Positions 18,032 to 25,757 of a stretch of 64,000 nt of DNA are shown piece after piece. The translations under genes were made by a program, and so were the position numbers. The DNA comes from Aphanothece hegewaldii CCALA 016 (GTDB lineage: Bacteria; Cyanobacteriota; Cyanobacteriia; Cyanobacteriales; Microcystaceae). Each line of letters starts with the position of its first letter. The stretch's first letter is position 1. Where the stretch lies: positions 1 to 64,000 of the forward strand of contig NZ_PXOH01000019.1 in assembly GCF_003007785.1 (NCBI RefSeq), read 5' to 3'. A model generated the notes under the pieces. The model was given only the letters and a program-made list of their open reading frames with translations. It ran no database searches and had not been told where the DNA came from.

Positions 18032-18952
18032 ATGATGTCTACTCCTAAAATTGCTGCGATCATCTGCACCTATAACCGAGATTATTTTCTCAAGTTTGCC
18101 CTCGATAGTCTGTTAACTCAAGACTGTGATGATTATGAGATAATTGTTGTCGATAATGGCTCAAGCGATCGCACATCAGAAGTTGTCGAACAACGGTTAG
18201 ACGATCGTCGTTTAAAATACGTTTATGAACCAGTCGTCGGTTTATCGGTAGCCCGCAATACTGGGGCTAAAGAAAGCGTTGCCCCCATCCTAGCCTATCT
18301 CGATGATGATGCGGTGGCGAGTCCCCAATGGTTACGCCTTTTACTACAAGCTTATACCCAAAATGAACAAATAGCGATCGCAGGAGGCAAAGTAACCCTA
18401 ATTTGGCCTAATAACCAAACCCCGCCACAATGGATGTCAGAGAGCCTTGCAGGTGGTTTAGGGGCGTTTGATTTAGGGGATAAGGTGGCCTTCATTGACC
18501 AGCCGAATCTCACCCCTAGAGGCGTAAATTACTCACTCAGACGTACTTTTTTAGAACAGGTGGGGGGGTTTGATCCTAATCTCGGACGGATTGGCAAACG
18601 TTTACTTTCCAATGAAGAATTATATATGACGGAATTAGCTTTAAATAAAGGTTGGCAGGTGGTATATTTGCCAGATGCTTTGGTTGAACATCATGTGTCA
18701 AGCGATCGCATTAACCCAAACTGGTTTTTACAACGGAGTTGGTGGCAAGGAGTAAGTGAACATTATCGGGAAGAAATCGCCGGTAGAACTGGTTTAGGAC
18801 AGATTTCGCGGGGAAGTGAACGCATGGTTAGAGGTTTATATAAAGCCGTGAAATATATAAATAATCCTTCGTTACGTTTTGATAATTTAGTCTATGCTTA
18901 TGGACAAATTGGCTATTTGAGTGAAGCCATTAAAGGAATGTTCACCCTTTGA
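18032..18952 (+). CDS. Family 2 glycosyltransferase
   Basis: 306 residues. IAAIICTYNRDYFLKFALDSL, VVDNGSSDRT and LAYLDDDAVASPQWL (DxD) mark a GT-A catalytic domain; RRTFLEQVGGFDPNLGR and SNEELYMTELAL are typical of bacterial surface-polysaccharide transferases. It heads a set of three genes in the same direction with the GDP-mannose dehydratase (28-base gap) and a GT4 enzyme, so it probably works in the same glycan pathway. Confidence 0.87.
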   Translation: MMSTPKIAAIICTYNRDYFLKFALDSLLTQDCDDYEIIVVDNGSSDRTSEVVEQRLDDRRLKYVYEPVVGLSVARNTGAKESVAPILAYLDDDAVASPQWLRLLLQAYTQNEQIAIAGGKVTLIWPNNQTPPQWMSESLAGGLGAFDLGDKVAFIDQPNLTPRGVNYSLRRTFLEQVGGFDPNLGRIGKRLLSNEELYMTELALNKGWQVVYLPDALVEHHVSSDRINPNWFLQRSWWQGVSEHYREEIAGRTGLGQISRGSERMVRGLYKAVKYINNPSLRFDNLVYAYGQIGYLSEAIKGMFTL

Positions 18953-18980
18953 AAAAACAGAATTCAAAATATAGAATAAA

Positions 18981-19946
18981 ATGACTAAAAAAGCTTTAAT
19001 TTGCGGAATTTCAGGACAAGACGGCGCATATCTAGCTCAATTGCTCCTCAACAAAGGATACACGATTTGTGGCACTTCACGAGATGCTCAAGTTTCCTCA
19101 TTTCGGAATTTAGTTCGTTTGGGTATAAAAGATCAAGTTAAGTTAGAATCAGTTTCTCTCAACGATTTTCGCAGTGTGTTACAGGTTTTACTAAAAATTA
19201 AACCCGATGAAGTTTATAATTTAGCGGGACAAAGTTCGGTAGGTTTGTCGTTTGATCAACCCGTCGAAACCCTCGAAAGTATTGCTACAGGAACTTTAAA
19301 TCTTTTAGAAGCCATTCGTTTTACGGGTGAACCTATTCGCTTTTATAATGCTGGTTCGAGTGAATGTTTTGGCGATATTGGAGATTGTGCGGCGGATGAA
19401 TCTACGCCTTTTCGCCCCAGAAGTCCCTATGCTGTAGCTAAGTCGGCAGCTTTTTGGGAGGTGGCTAATTATCGTGAAGCTTATGGGATTTTTGCTTGTT
19501 CAGGTATTTTATTTAACCATGATTCGCCTTTACGTCCTGAACGTTTTGTGACACAAAAAATTATTGCTGCAGCAAGTCGTATCGCAAAAGGTAGTGATCA
19601 AAAGCTTTATTTAGGTAATATCTCTATTCAACGCGACTGGGGTTGGGCTCCTGAATATGTCGAAGCAATGCACTTGATGTTACAACATGATCAGCCCGAT
19701 GATTATGTGATCGCTACTGGGGAAAGTCGCACTTTAGAGGATTTTGTCAAAGAGGCTTTTGTTACAGTGGGTTTAAATTGGCAAGATCATGTATCGACGG
19801 ATGCGAGTTTATTACGTCCAACGGATCTGGCTATTAGTCGCGGAAATCCGACAAAGGCTAAAGTAAAATTAGGTTGGCAAGCTCAATCTAAAATGACTGA
19901 TATTGTTCGGATGATGGTTGAAAGTAAGATGCAGGGCGATCTATGA
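18981..19946 (+). CDS. gmd: GDP-mannose 4,6-dehydratase family protein
   Basis: 321 residues, an extended short-chain dehydrogenase. ALICGISGQDGAYLAQLLL is the NAD(P) Rossmann motif, NLAGQSSVGLSFDQP is typical of GDP-mannose dehydratases, AGSSECFG holds the catalytic Ser/Glu and SPYAVAK the Tyr-x-x-x-Lys pair. The reaction is GDP-mannose to GDP-4-keto-6-deoxy-mannose, the first step to GDP-fucose or GDP-rhamnose. It is slightly shorter than the usual 340-370 residues. Its stop overlaps the start of the next glycosyltransferase gene (ATGA), so they are translationally coupled. No fucose synthetase gene is seen here. Confidence 0.85.
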   Translation: MTKKALICGISGQDGAYLAQLLLNKGYTICGTSRDAQVSSFRNLVRLGIKDQVKLESVSLNDFRSVLQVLLKIKPDEVYNLAGQSSVGLSFDQPVETLESIATGTLNLLEAIRFTGEPIRFYNAGSSECFGDIGDCAADESTPFRPRSPYAVAKSAAFWEVANYREAYGIFACSGILFNHDSPLRPERFVTQKIIAAASRIAKGSDQKLYLGNISIQRDWGWAPEYVEAMHLMLQHDQPDDYVIATGESRTLEDFVKEAFVTVGLNWQDHVSTDASLLRPTDLAISRGNPTKAKVKLGWQAQSKMTDIVRMMVESKMQGDL

Positions 19947-21163
19947 AGATTTTGATGATTAGTTCGACTTTTCCTTATCCACCGACTAAAGGGGGAACTC
20001 ATGGCAGAACTTTTAATCTTTTGAAAATGATATCACAAGAGGTTCCCATCACTTTGGTGACACAGCGATCGCCTGATATTAGTGATGAAGATGTAGAAAA
20101 GTTAAGTCAGTTTGTTGATCAATTAGTCCTTTTTCCTCGTCCTGTTGATGTTAATCCGAATATTTTGGGTAAAATTAAAAATATCGGTCAGTTTTTACTC
20201 TCAGGAACACCGCCTAATGTGCGTTTTCTCCAATTTAATGGGGCAATGCAAGACTGGATCGATGAAGCTGTTAAAACTAATCAGTTTCAGGTGATCACCG
20301 CAGAACATAGCGCGAATGAGGTTTTTATACGTCCACAGTGGCAAGATCAGCTTAGAACGGTGATTGATATTCATAGTTCGGTGTATCGGACGTGTAAGAA
20401 TCAGTTAGAAACGAAAACATCATCTAATGAGTTACGCGATCGCTTATTTCTCCCTTTACTCCGTCGTTATGAAAGGCAAACTATCTGTAAATTCTCTCAA
20501 ATTGTTGTCACTACTGATGAAGATGAACGACAAATGAAAGAATTTGCACCCGATGGCGAGGTTTCTTTAATTCCCAATGGTGTAGATTTAAGTATTTTTC
20601 CTTACCGAAAGTCTGATCCAGGTGGACATCGGTTAGTGTTTGTCGGCGGATTAGATTATTTTGTTAATATCGATGGGGCGGTTTTTTTGGGTCAAGAAAT
20701 TTTACCGTTAGTACAAGAAAAATATCCTGATACGACTTTAACTTTAGTGGGTTCTAAACCTTCTCCTGAAGTTCTTGCTTTAGCGAAACGCCCTGGTATT
20801 ACGGTAACGGGGAGAGTTCCTTCTATTGCAGAATATCTTCATCAAGCTACTGTTGCTGTTATTCCCCTAAGAACGGGTTTTGGCATGAAGTTTAAAACCT
20901 TAGAGTCAATGGCTGCTGGTGTACCTGTCGTCGGAAGCGATCGCGCTTTGGAAGGTTTGTCCGTTGATAGTTCTAATGTACCGCTTAGAGCTTTACGTGC
21001 TAATCAGGTATCAGAATATGTCTCAGCTATTAGTCGTTTGTTTGAAGATGCACCCCTTAGAGAAAGATTATCTCACAATGGACGCGTTTTGATTGAACAA
21101 GAATATACTTGGGAATATTTAGGGAAACAATATACACAATTGATTACAGGAACTCCATCATAA
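19943..21163 (+). CDS. Family 4 glycosyltransferase
   Basis: 406 residues with a GT-B layout. The N-terminal acceptor domain starts MKILMISSTFPYPPTKGGTHGR. The C-terminal nucleotide-sugar domain has IPNGVDLSIFPY, VGGLDYFVNIDGAVFL, TVTGRVPSIAEYL and FGMKFKTLESMAAGVPVV, where the Glu lies in the EX7E-type motif. It overlaps gmd by four bases. The likely donor is the deoxysugar nucleotide made through gmd, or GDP-mannose itself, but this is inferred from the neighbourhood. Confidence 0.87.
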   Translation: MKILMISSTFPYPPTKGGTHGRTFNLLKMISQEVPITLVTQRSPDISDEDVEKLSQFVDQLVLFPRPVDVNPNILGKIKNIGQFLLSGTPPNVRFLQFNGAMQDWIDEAVKTNQFQVITAEHSANEVFIRPQWQDQLRTVIDIHSSVYRTCKNQLETKTSSNELRDRLFLPLLRRYERQTICKFSQIVVTTDEDERQMKEFAPDGEVSLIPNGVDLSIFPYRKSDPGGHRLVFVGGLDYFVNIDGAVFLGQEILPLVQEKYPDTTLTLVGSKPSPEVLALAKRPGITVTGRVPSIAEYLHQATVAVIPLRTGFGMKFKTLESMAAGVPVVGSDRALEGLSVDSSNVPLRALRANQVSEYVSAISRLFEDAPLRERLSHNGRVLIEQEYTWEYLGKQYTQLITGTPS

Positions 21164-21233
21164 TTATGTAAGGATTTAGTTTCTTAATCCAGATTTTAAT
21201 AGGGTTTGGTGACCCGTTCCCCTACAATTATAT

Positions 21234-21446
21234 TTATTGATCCAGTTTGGTTTTGACTGATGATGCGGGTGTTTGTTCTAATTCTTGTTGGAATTGTGAG
21301 AATTTTTGTTTTAAATATCCTAGAACATAATGAGGCTGTTGGCTGATTTGCTCGCTAATATTTTCGGGTTTAGATGAGCTTTCGATCGCAATCGACAGAT
21401 ATAGTGGAATTGTTATTGATGCTGCCCAAAATATACGTTTTAGCAT
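21234..21446 (-). CDS. Small exported or membrane-anchored protein, unknown function
   Basis: 70 residues. A basic start (MLKR) and a hydrophobic segment (about 5-23) look like a signal peptide or anchor, followed by a Gln-rich helical tail (QISQQPHYVLGYLKQKFSQF). A clear AGGAGG lies upstream of the ATG, which supports a real gene. No family recognised. It stands alone between the convergent GT4 gene and divergent purU. Confidence 0.6.
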   Translation of the reverse strand: MLKRIFWAASITIPLYLSIAIESSSKPENISEQISQQPHYVLGYLKQKFSQFQQELEQTPASSVKTKLDQ

Positions 21447-21729
21447 TACAGTCCTCCTACACCTCTAGCATCCTCAGCAAGAAAATTGTTATTTATTACA
21501 ATAAATGGATGTTAGATTTATTGTAAAAGTTTCTGTGACAGTCTTTAAATTGGTTACATATTTTGTAATCTAGAAAACCTTTTCTTCTTTTTCATAATTG
21601 TTTACTTTTCTTTGCAATACCGTAATTTATATTAATAAATGATCTTTGTCTATCTTGCTTACAATGAAAAGAGTCCGAAACGTACAAGGATTATCTCTTC
21701 ACTTTGAACTCATTTTTAGCAATCTAATC

Positions 21730-22584
21730 ATGAATAGTCCTACCGCTACTTTATTAATTTCTTGTCCCGATCAAAAAGGTTTAGTGGCTAAGATCGCTAA
21801 TTTTATTTATGCCAATGGCGGTAATATTATTCATGCCGATCAACATACGGATTTTTCGGCAGGTCTATTCCTCATGCGAATTGAATGGCAGTTAGATGGC
21901 TTTAATTTACCCAGAGATGTTATCTCACCCGCTTTTGCTGCGATCGCTAAACCTCTACAAGCCGTCTGGCAGCTTCATTTCTCTGATACAATACCCAGAA
22001 TCGCTATTTGGGTTACTAAACAAGATCATTGTTTACTGGATTTATTGTGGCGTGCAAAATCTAGGGAATTTGCCGCAGAAGTTCCCCTTGTTATCTCTAA
22101 TCATAACACACTAAAATCCATTGCGGAACAATTCGAGATTAATTTTTTTCATCTTCCGATTAGTAGCGAAAATAAAATCCAACAGGAAGCGAGACAGTTA
22201 GAAATATTAAGAGAATATAAAATAGATTTGGTGGTTTTGGCGAAATATATGCAGGTATTGACAAGAGAGTTTATTAATTATTTTCCCAATGTGATAAATA
22301 TTCATCATTCTTTTTTACCGGCATTTGCGGGGGCGAATCCATATCAGAGGGCATATGATAGAGGTGTAAAAATTATAGGTGCTACAGCACATTATATTAC
22401 GGCCGATTTAGATGAAGGACCGATTATAGAACAAGATGTCGTCAGAGTAAGTCATCGGGATACTGTAACAGATTTAATTCGCAAAGGAAAAGACTTAGAA
22501 AGAGTGGTTTTAGCGCGTGCAGTTCGGTTACATTTACAGAATCGGATATTAGTGTATGGAAATAGAACAGTAGTTTTTGCTTAG
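21730..22584 (+). CDS. purU: Formyltetrahydrofolate deformylase
   Basis: 284 residues, the normal length. An N-terminal ACT domain (LLISCPDQKGLVAKIANFIY, HADQHTD) is followed by a formyltransferase-type catalytic domain with LVVLAKYMQVL, INIHHSFLPAF and IIGATAHYITADLDEGPIIEQD. It hydrolyses 10-formyl-tetrahydrofolate to formate and tetrahydrofolate, balancing one-carbon pools and supplying formate for purine synthesis. The ATG at 21730 gives the standard N-terminus; an in-frame start at 21646 would add 28 unrelated residues. It marks the left edge of the defence island. Confidence 0.93.
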   Translation: MNSPTATLLISCPDQKGLVAKIANFIYANGGNIIHADQHTDFSAGLFLMRIEWQLDGFNLPRDVISPAFAAIAKPLQAVWQLHFSDTIPRIAIWVTKQDHCLLDLLWRAKSREFAAEVPLVISNHNTLKSIAEQFEINFFHLPISSENKIQQEARQLEILREYKIDLVVLAKYMQVLTREFINYFPNVINIHHSFLPAFAGANPYQRAYDRGVKIIGATAHYITADLDEGPIIEQDVVRVSHRDTVTDLIRKGKDLERVVLARAVRLHLQNRILVYGNRTVVFA

Positions 22585-22625
22585 ATATTGGGCATACTCA
22601 AGATAACCGTTTGAGATAGTGTGAC

Positions 22626-24686
22626 GTGGGAAAGTATAACGTAGAGACGTATCATGATGAGTCTTTAGCTTATCTAAACATCTTAGAAGAATATCGGAGC
22701 GATCGACATAATCTAATTCAGGATTTTTATTTACCTTGCTTAGAAAAATCAGTCTTGTATTGTCGTGCAGTGGGATACTTTTCTAGTAGTTCTATTGTAG
22801 CGGTAGCGAGGGGATTAACGGGATTAATTCGCATGGGGGGTAAGATGCGTTTAGTCGCGTCTCCTTATTTAACTCCAGAAGATGTACAAGCGATAATGAC
22901 AGGGTTACAGGAAAAAGAAAAAGTTATTAGTAAAGCAGTTTTACGGGAATTAACACAAGAGTTTAATAGTGTTGCTAGAGATAGATTAGCTTGTTTAGCG
23001 TGGTTGATGAGTCAGGGAGTTTTAGAGATTAAACTGGCAATTGCGATCGATATTAGTAAAAATGGAATTTATCACGAGAAATTGGGTTTATTTTCCGATA
23101 TAAACGGTAATACCATCGCTTTTACAGGTTCAGCGAATGAAAGTTATACCGCTTTGCAAGATAATTTTGAATGTATCGATGTATTTTGTTCTTGGAAGAG
23201 AGAAGAAAAAGAACGTACACTAAGGAAAATACAACATTTTAATTCATTGTGGGAGAATCAGACACAGAATATTCAGATTATAGACTTTCCCACTGCTGCA
23301 GCTAAATCATTACTAAAATTTCGTCCCCCTTCACCCACATATAGAGTAAAAGAAGATAAAAATATTTATCGTGTACATTCACAACCTTATCTAAATATAA
23401 CCTTACGTCCCTTACAAGAGAATGCCCTAAAAGCATGGGAAGAACAGAATTATCGTGGTATTCTAGCAATGGCTACAGGTACAGGTAAAACCCTGACTGC
23501 GATAGTAGGGATGATGCGTCTTTCTCATCTCGATTTTATCCTAATTGGCGCACCAACACGGGAGATTATCTTACAGTGGATGGGAGAATTAGAAGAGAAA
23601 ACCAGTTTATATGCTTCTGTGGTAGCGATGGGAGAGTCGCAACAATGGAGAGAAATATTATTTAGAAAATTACGTTTGTTCCATCATTATAATTTACCGC
23701 GTGAACGATTACCGATCGTTGTTTTGGGAACTTATAGCGAGTTGTCTAAAACTAGGATTGCAGATTTAATAGAAGATGCAGGAGGATTACCCGAAGAATC
23801 TTTAATTATTGCAGATGAAGTTCATTCTACCGGTTCTGGAATATATCGACGCATCCTTAGAGAAGATTTTCCTTATCGTTTGGGTTTATCTGCAACACCC
23901 TTACGTCCCTATGATGAAGAAGGTACAGAAACCGTTTTAGATTATTTTGGGGGAATTGTCTATGAGTTTAGCTTAGAAGATGCAATTAAAGTAGGTATCT
24001 TGTGTCAGTATGATTATGCGGTGTATGTTACAAGTCTAACGGAGGAAGAACATACTAAATTTCAACAGATTAGCGCGAAATTAGGACGTTTACTGCAAAA
24101 AAAAGGCGAAGATAATCAGATTAATCTCAAAAAATTAGCCATTCAACGCGCACGTCTGATTAAGTCTGCAACTGCAAAATTAGACATACTTTCTCGGATT
24201 GTACAAGATTATCCCCTAAAACAAGCAATGATTTATTGTGCAGATATCCATCAAGCAACCCAAGTGAGTCAGAGATTAACCCAACAAGGATATAGAGTAG
24301 CACGATATTCATCTATTGATGTTAACCGTCCACAGATTCTTAGACAACTTGCACAAGGAAACTTAGATGCTTTAGTTGCGGTGAAGTGTTTAGATGAAGG
24401 GGTAGATATTCCGTCTGTGAGTCAAGGAATTATTTTAGCGAGTGATACATCCCAAAGACAGTTTATTCAACGACGCGGTAGAATTCTTCGTGCTGCACCA
24501 GATAAAAAAATTGCTACCCTAATTGATGTTATCGTTGTTCCTCCCCATGAACAAGGTCAACTGATTCGTTCTGAAATTGAAAGAGTCATTTATTTTGCAC
24601 GTGGGGCAAAGAATCAATCCGAAGTTATTGTTAGATTAGTAGAAGAATTGGGGCATTATGGGATTAGCTATTCTGATTTACTATAA
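22626..24686 (+). CDS. PLD-like nuclease-superfamily 2 helicase fusion, probable phosphorothioation-linked restriction enzyme
   Basis: 686 residues. The N-terminal part (about 25-200) has AVGYFSSSSIVAVARGL and a YHEKLGLFSD motif (HxK near residue 149), as in phospholipase-D-like nucleases. The rest is an SF2 helicase: MATGTGKT (about 283), IIADEVHSTG (about 395), GLSATPLRP (about 420) and QFIQRRGRILR (about 615). This architecture matches the Dnd-associated restriction enzyme family that travels with dnd genes. The start is a GTG. It heads a tightly spaced operon running to 28678. Cleavage of unmodified DNA is inferred from the family and location. Confidence 0.75.
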   Translation: MGKYNVETYHDESLAYLNILEEYRSDRHNLIQDFYLPCLEKSVLYCRAVGYFSSSSIVAVARGLTGLIRMGGKMRLVASPYLTPEDVQAIMTGLQEKEKVISKAVLRELTQEFNSVARDRLACLAWLMSQGVLEIKLAIAIDISKNGIYHEKLGLFSDINGNTIAFTGSANESYTALQDNFECIDVFCSWKREEKERTLRKIQHFNSLWENQTQNIQIIDFPTAAAKSLLKFRPPSPTYRVKEDKNIYRVHSQPYLNITLRPLQENALKAWEEQNYRGILAMATGTGKTLTAIVGMMRLSHLDFILIGAPTREIILQWMGELEEKTSLYASVVAMGESQQWREILFRKLRLFHHYNLPRERLPIVVLGTYSELSKTRIADLIEDAGGLPEESLIIADEVHSTGSGIYRRILREDFPYRLGLSATPLRPYDEEGTETVLDYFGGIVYEFSLEDAIKVGILCQYDYAVYVTSLTEEEHTKFQQISAKLGRLLQKKGEDNQINLKKLAIQRARLIKSATAKLDILSRIVQDYPLKQAMIYCADIHQATQVSQRLTQQGYRVARYSSIDVNRPQILRQLAQGNLDALVAVKCLDEGVDIPSVSQGIILASDTSQRQFIQRRGRILRAAPDKKIATLIDVIVVPPHEQGQLIRSEIERVIYFARGAKNQSEVIVRLVEELGHYGISYSDLL

Positions 24687-24701
24687 GGGAGGTATAAACA
24701 A

Positions 24702-24947
24702 ATGAATATTACTTTAACATCTGAACTAGAACAGTTGATTACAACTCAGCTAAAAACTGGTAAATATCAAACAGCAGAAGAAGTTATCGTAAAAGCTTTA
24801 CAACTTTTAGAAACGAGTCAGCGTCGTCAGGAGTTAAGTCAGAAAGTAAAAAATTTATTTGATAAAACACAAGCAATACCAGAAGTACAGCAAATTACTG
24901 ATGAGGAAATAACCAAAGAAATTGAAGCTTATCGCGGAGGAGTATGA
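24702..24947 (+). CDS. ParD-like ribbon-helix-helix protein
   Basis: 81 residues. MNITLTSELEQLITTQLKTGKYQTAEEVIVKALQLLE is a clear ParD/CopG-type ribbon-helix-helix, followed by a charged helix. It has a strong GGGAGG ribosome site and lies 15 bases after the helicase gene. It overlaps the following nuclease-like gene by four bases (ATGA). No ParE/RelE toxin follows; the nuclease-like gene takes that position. It could control the operon or restrain the nuclease; both are inferences. Confidence 0.75.
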   Translation: MNITLTSELEQLITTQLKTGKYQTAEEVIVKALQLLETSQRRQELSQKVKNLFDKTQAIPEVQQITDEEITKEIEAYRGGV

Positions 24948-25582
24948 CTACTATACAAGCAAAAAAACTTACGTTAGAAGATGTACATCGTTTACTAAAT
25001 CTGGTAGAAAAGTATGAAGAGGTTTCTTTTAGTAAGTTTTTCTCACTCTTACCCGTAAGCGAATCAGAAAAAACAGAACTGCTACAAATTCGTAATGATT
25101 TTCGTTCATATTTAAGAGAAAGAAAAGCATTTCTAGGACAAATCAAAGCAATAACCTTATTTCCTCTATTGCGTCTTGCTGGGTTTTATCATTATCCGAT
25201 GCAAATACAAGTCGAGGAAGGAATAGAAAATATTGTAATCGAAGATGAGGAGACAATTATTACAGGACGATTAGATATTGTTCTGGTGAATAAAGAAAAA
25301 CCCACGATCAATAATATCCCCTTTTGGATTTTAGTCATAGAAGCGAAAGAAAGTGCAATAGAAGTTCGTCAAGGTTTACCACAGTTACTCACTTATGCTT
25401 ATAGTAGTCTAGCTCAACAGTCGGTTGTGTGGGGATTAGTCACCAATGGATTACAGTATCTTTTTGTTAGAGTATGTTTGGGGAATCCATCTAAGTATCA
25501 ATTAATGCCTATCTTAGATTTAATGTACACGACTTCGGCGATCGAATTATTACAAGTTCTTAAAGCGGTATCTCAACAATAA
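24944..25582 (+). CDS. PD-(D/E)XK-type restriction-endonuclease-like protein
   Basis: 212 residues. The segment IITGRLDIVLVN...PFWILVIEAKES...QGLPQLLTYAYSSL carries the Asp and the Glu-x-Lys expected of a PD-(D/E)XK nuclease core, as in the N-terminal domain of type I restriction R subunits, but with no helicase attached. The start has a GGAGGAG ribosome site and is coupled to the upstream ParD-like gene. The N-terminal 70 residues are helical. It probably nicks or cuts DNA as part of the island, perhaps together with the PLD-helicase. Confidence 0.65.
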   Translation: MTTIQAKKLTLEDVHRLLNLVEKYEEVSFSKFFSLLPVSESEKTELLQIRNDFRSYLRERKAFLGQIKAITLFPLLRLAGFYHYPMQIQVEEGIENIVIEDEETIITGRLDIVLVNKEKPTINNIPFWILVIEAKESAIEVRQGLPQLLTYAYSSLAQQSVVWGLVTNGLQYLFVRVCLGNPSKYQLMPILDLMYTTSAIELLQVLKAVSQQ

Positions 25583-25590
25583 GTATTTAT

Positions 25591-25752
25591 ATGGATGAAA
25601 AAATTAAAGAACTCGCAGCTAAATATAACATTCCTGAAGAACTGTTTAAAGAGGCTATGAGATTAGAAAAAGAAAAGGTAAACTTAGAAAATCGTCGATT
25701 AGTACCGAAGTTAATCGAATTGATAGAACGATACACAGACTCCTCTCAATAA
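25591..25752 (+). CDS. Small DNA-modification-system-associated protein (53 aa)
   Basis: A short frame starting MDEKIKELAAKYNIPEELF and ending LIELIERYTDSSQ, wholly charged and helical. It sits 8 bases after the nuclease-like gene and 5 bases before the DndD-like gene, so it is certainly transcribed with them. Small proteins with this pattern (an N-terminal YNIPEELF-like segment and a C-terminal LIELIERY) occur in DNA modification loci. Its biochemical role is unknown; an adaptor for the neighbouring ATPase is plausible. Confidence 0.7.
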   Translation: MDEKIKELAAKYNIPEELFKEAMRLEKEKVNLENRRLVPKLIELIERYTDSSQ

Positions 25753-25757
25753 ATCCT

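Noticed and set aside
21541..21582. Possible NtcA-type site near TTACATATTTTGTAATC upstream of purU
   Set aside because: The half sites are in the wrong order (TAC...GTA rather than GTA-N8-TAC).
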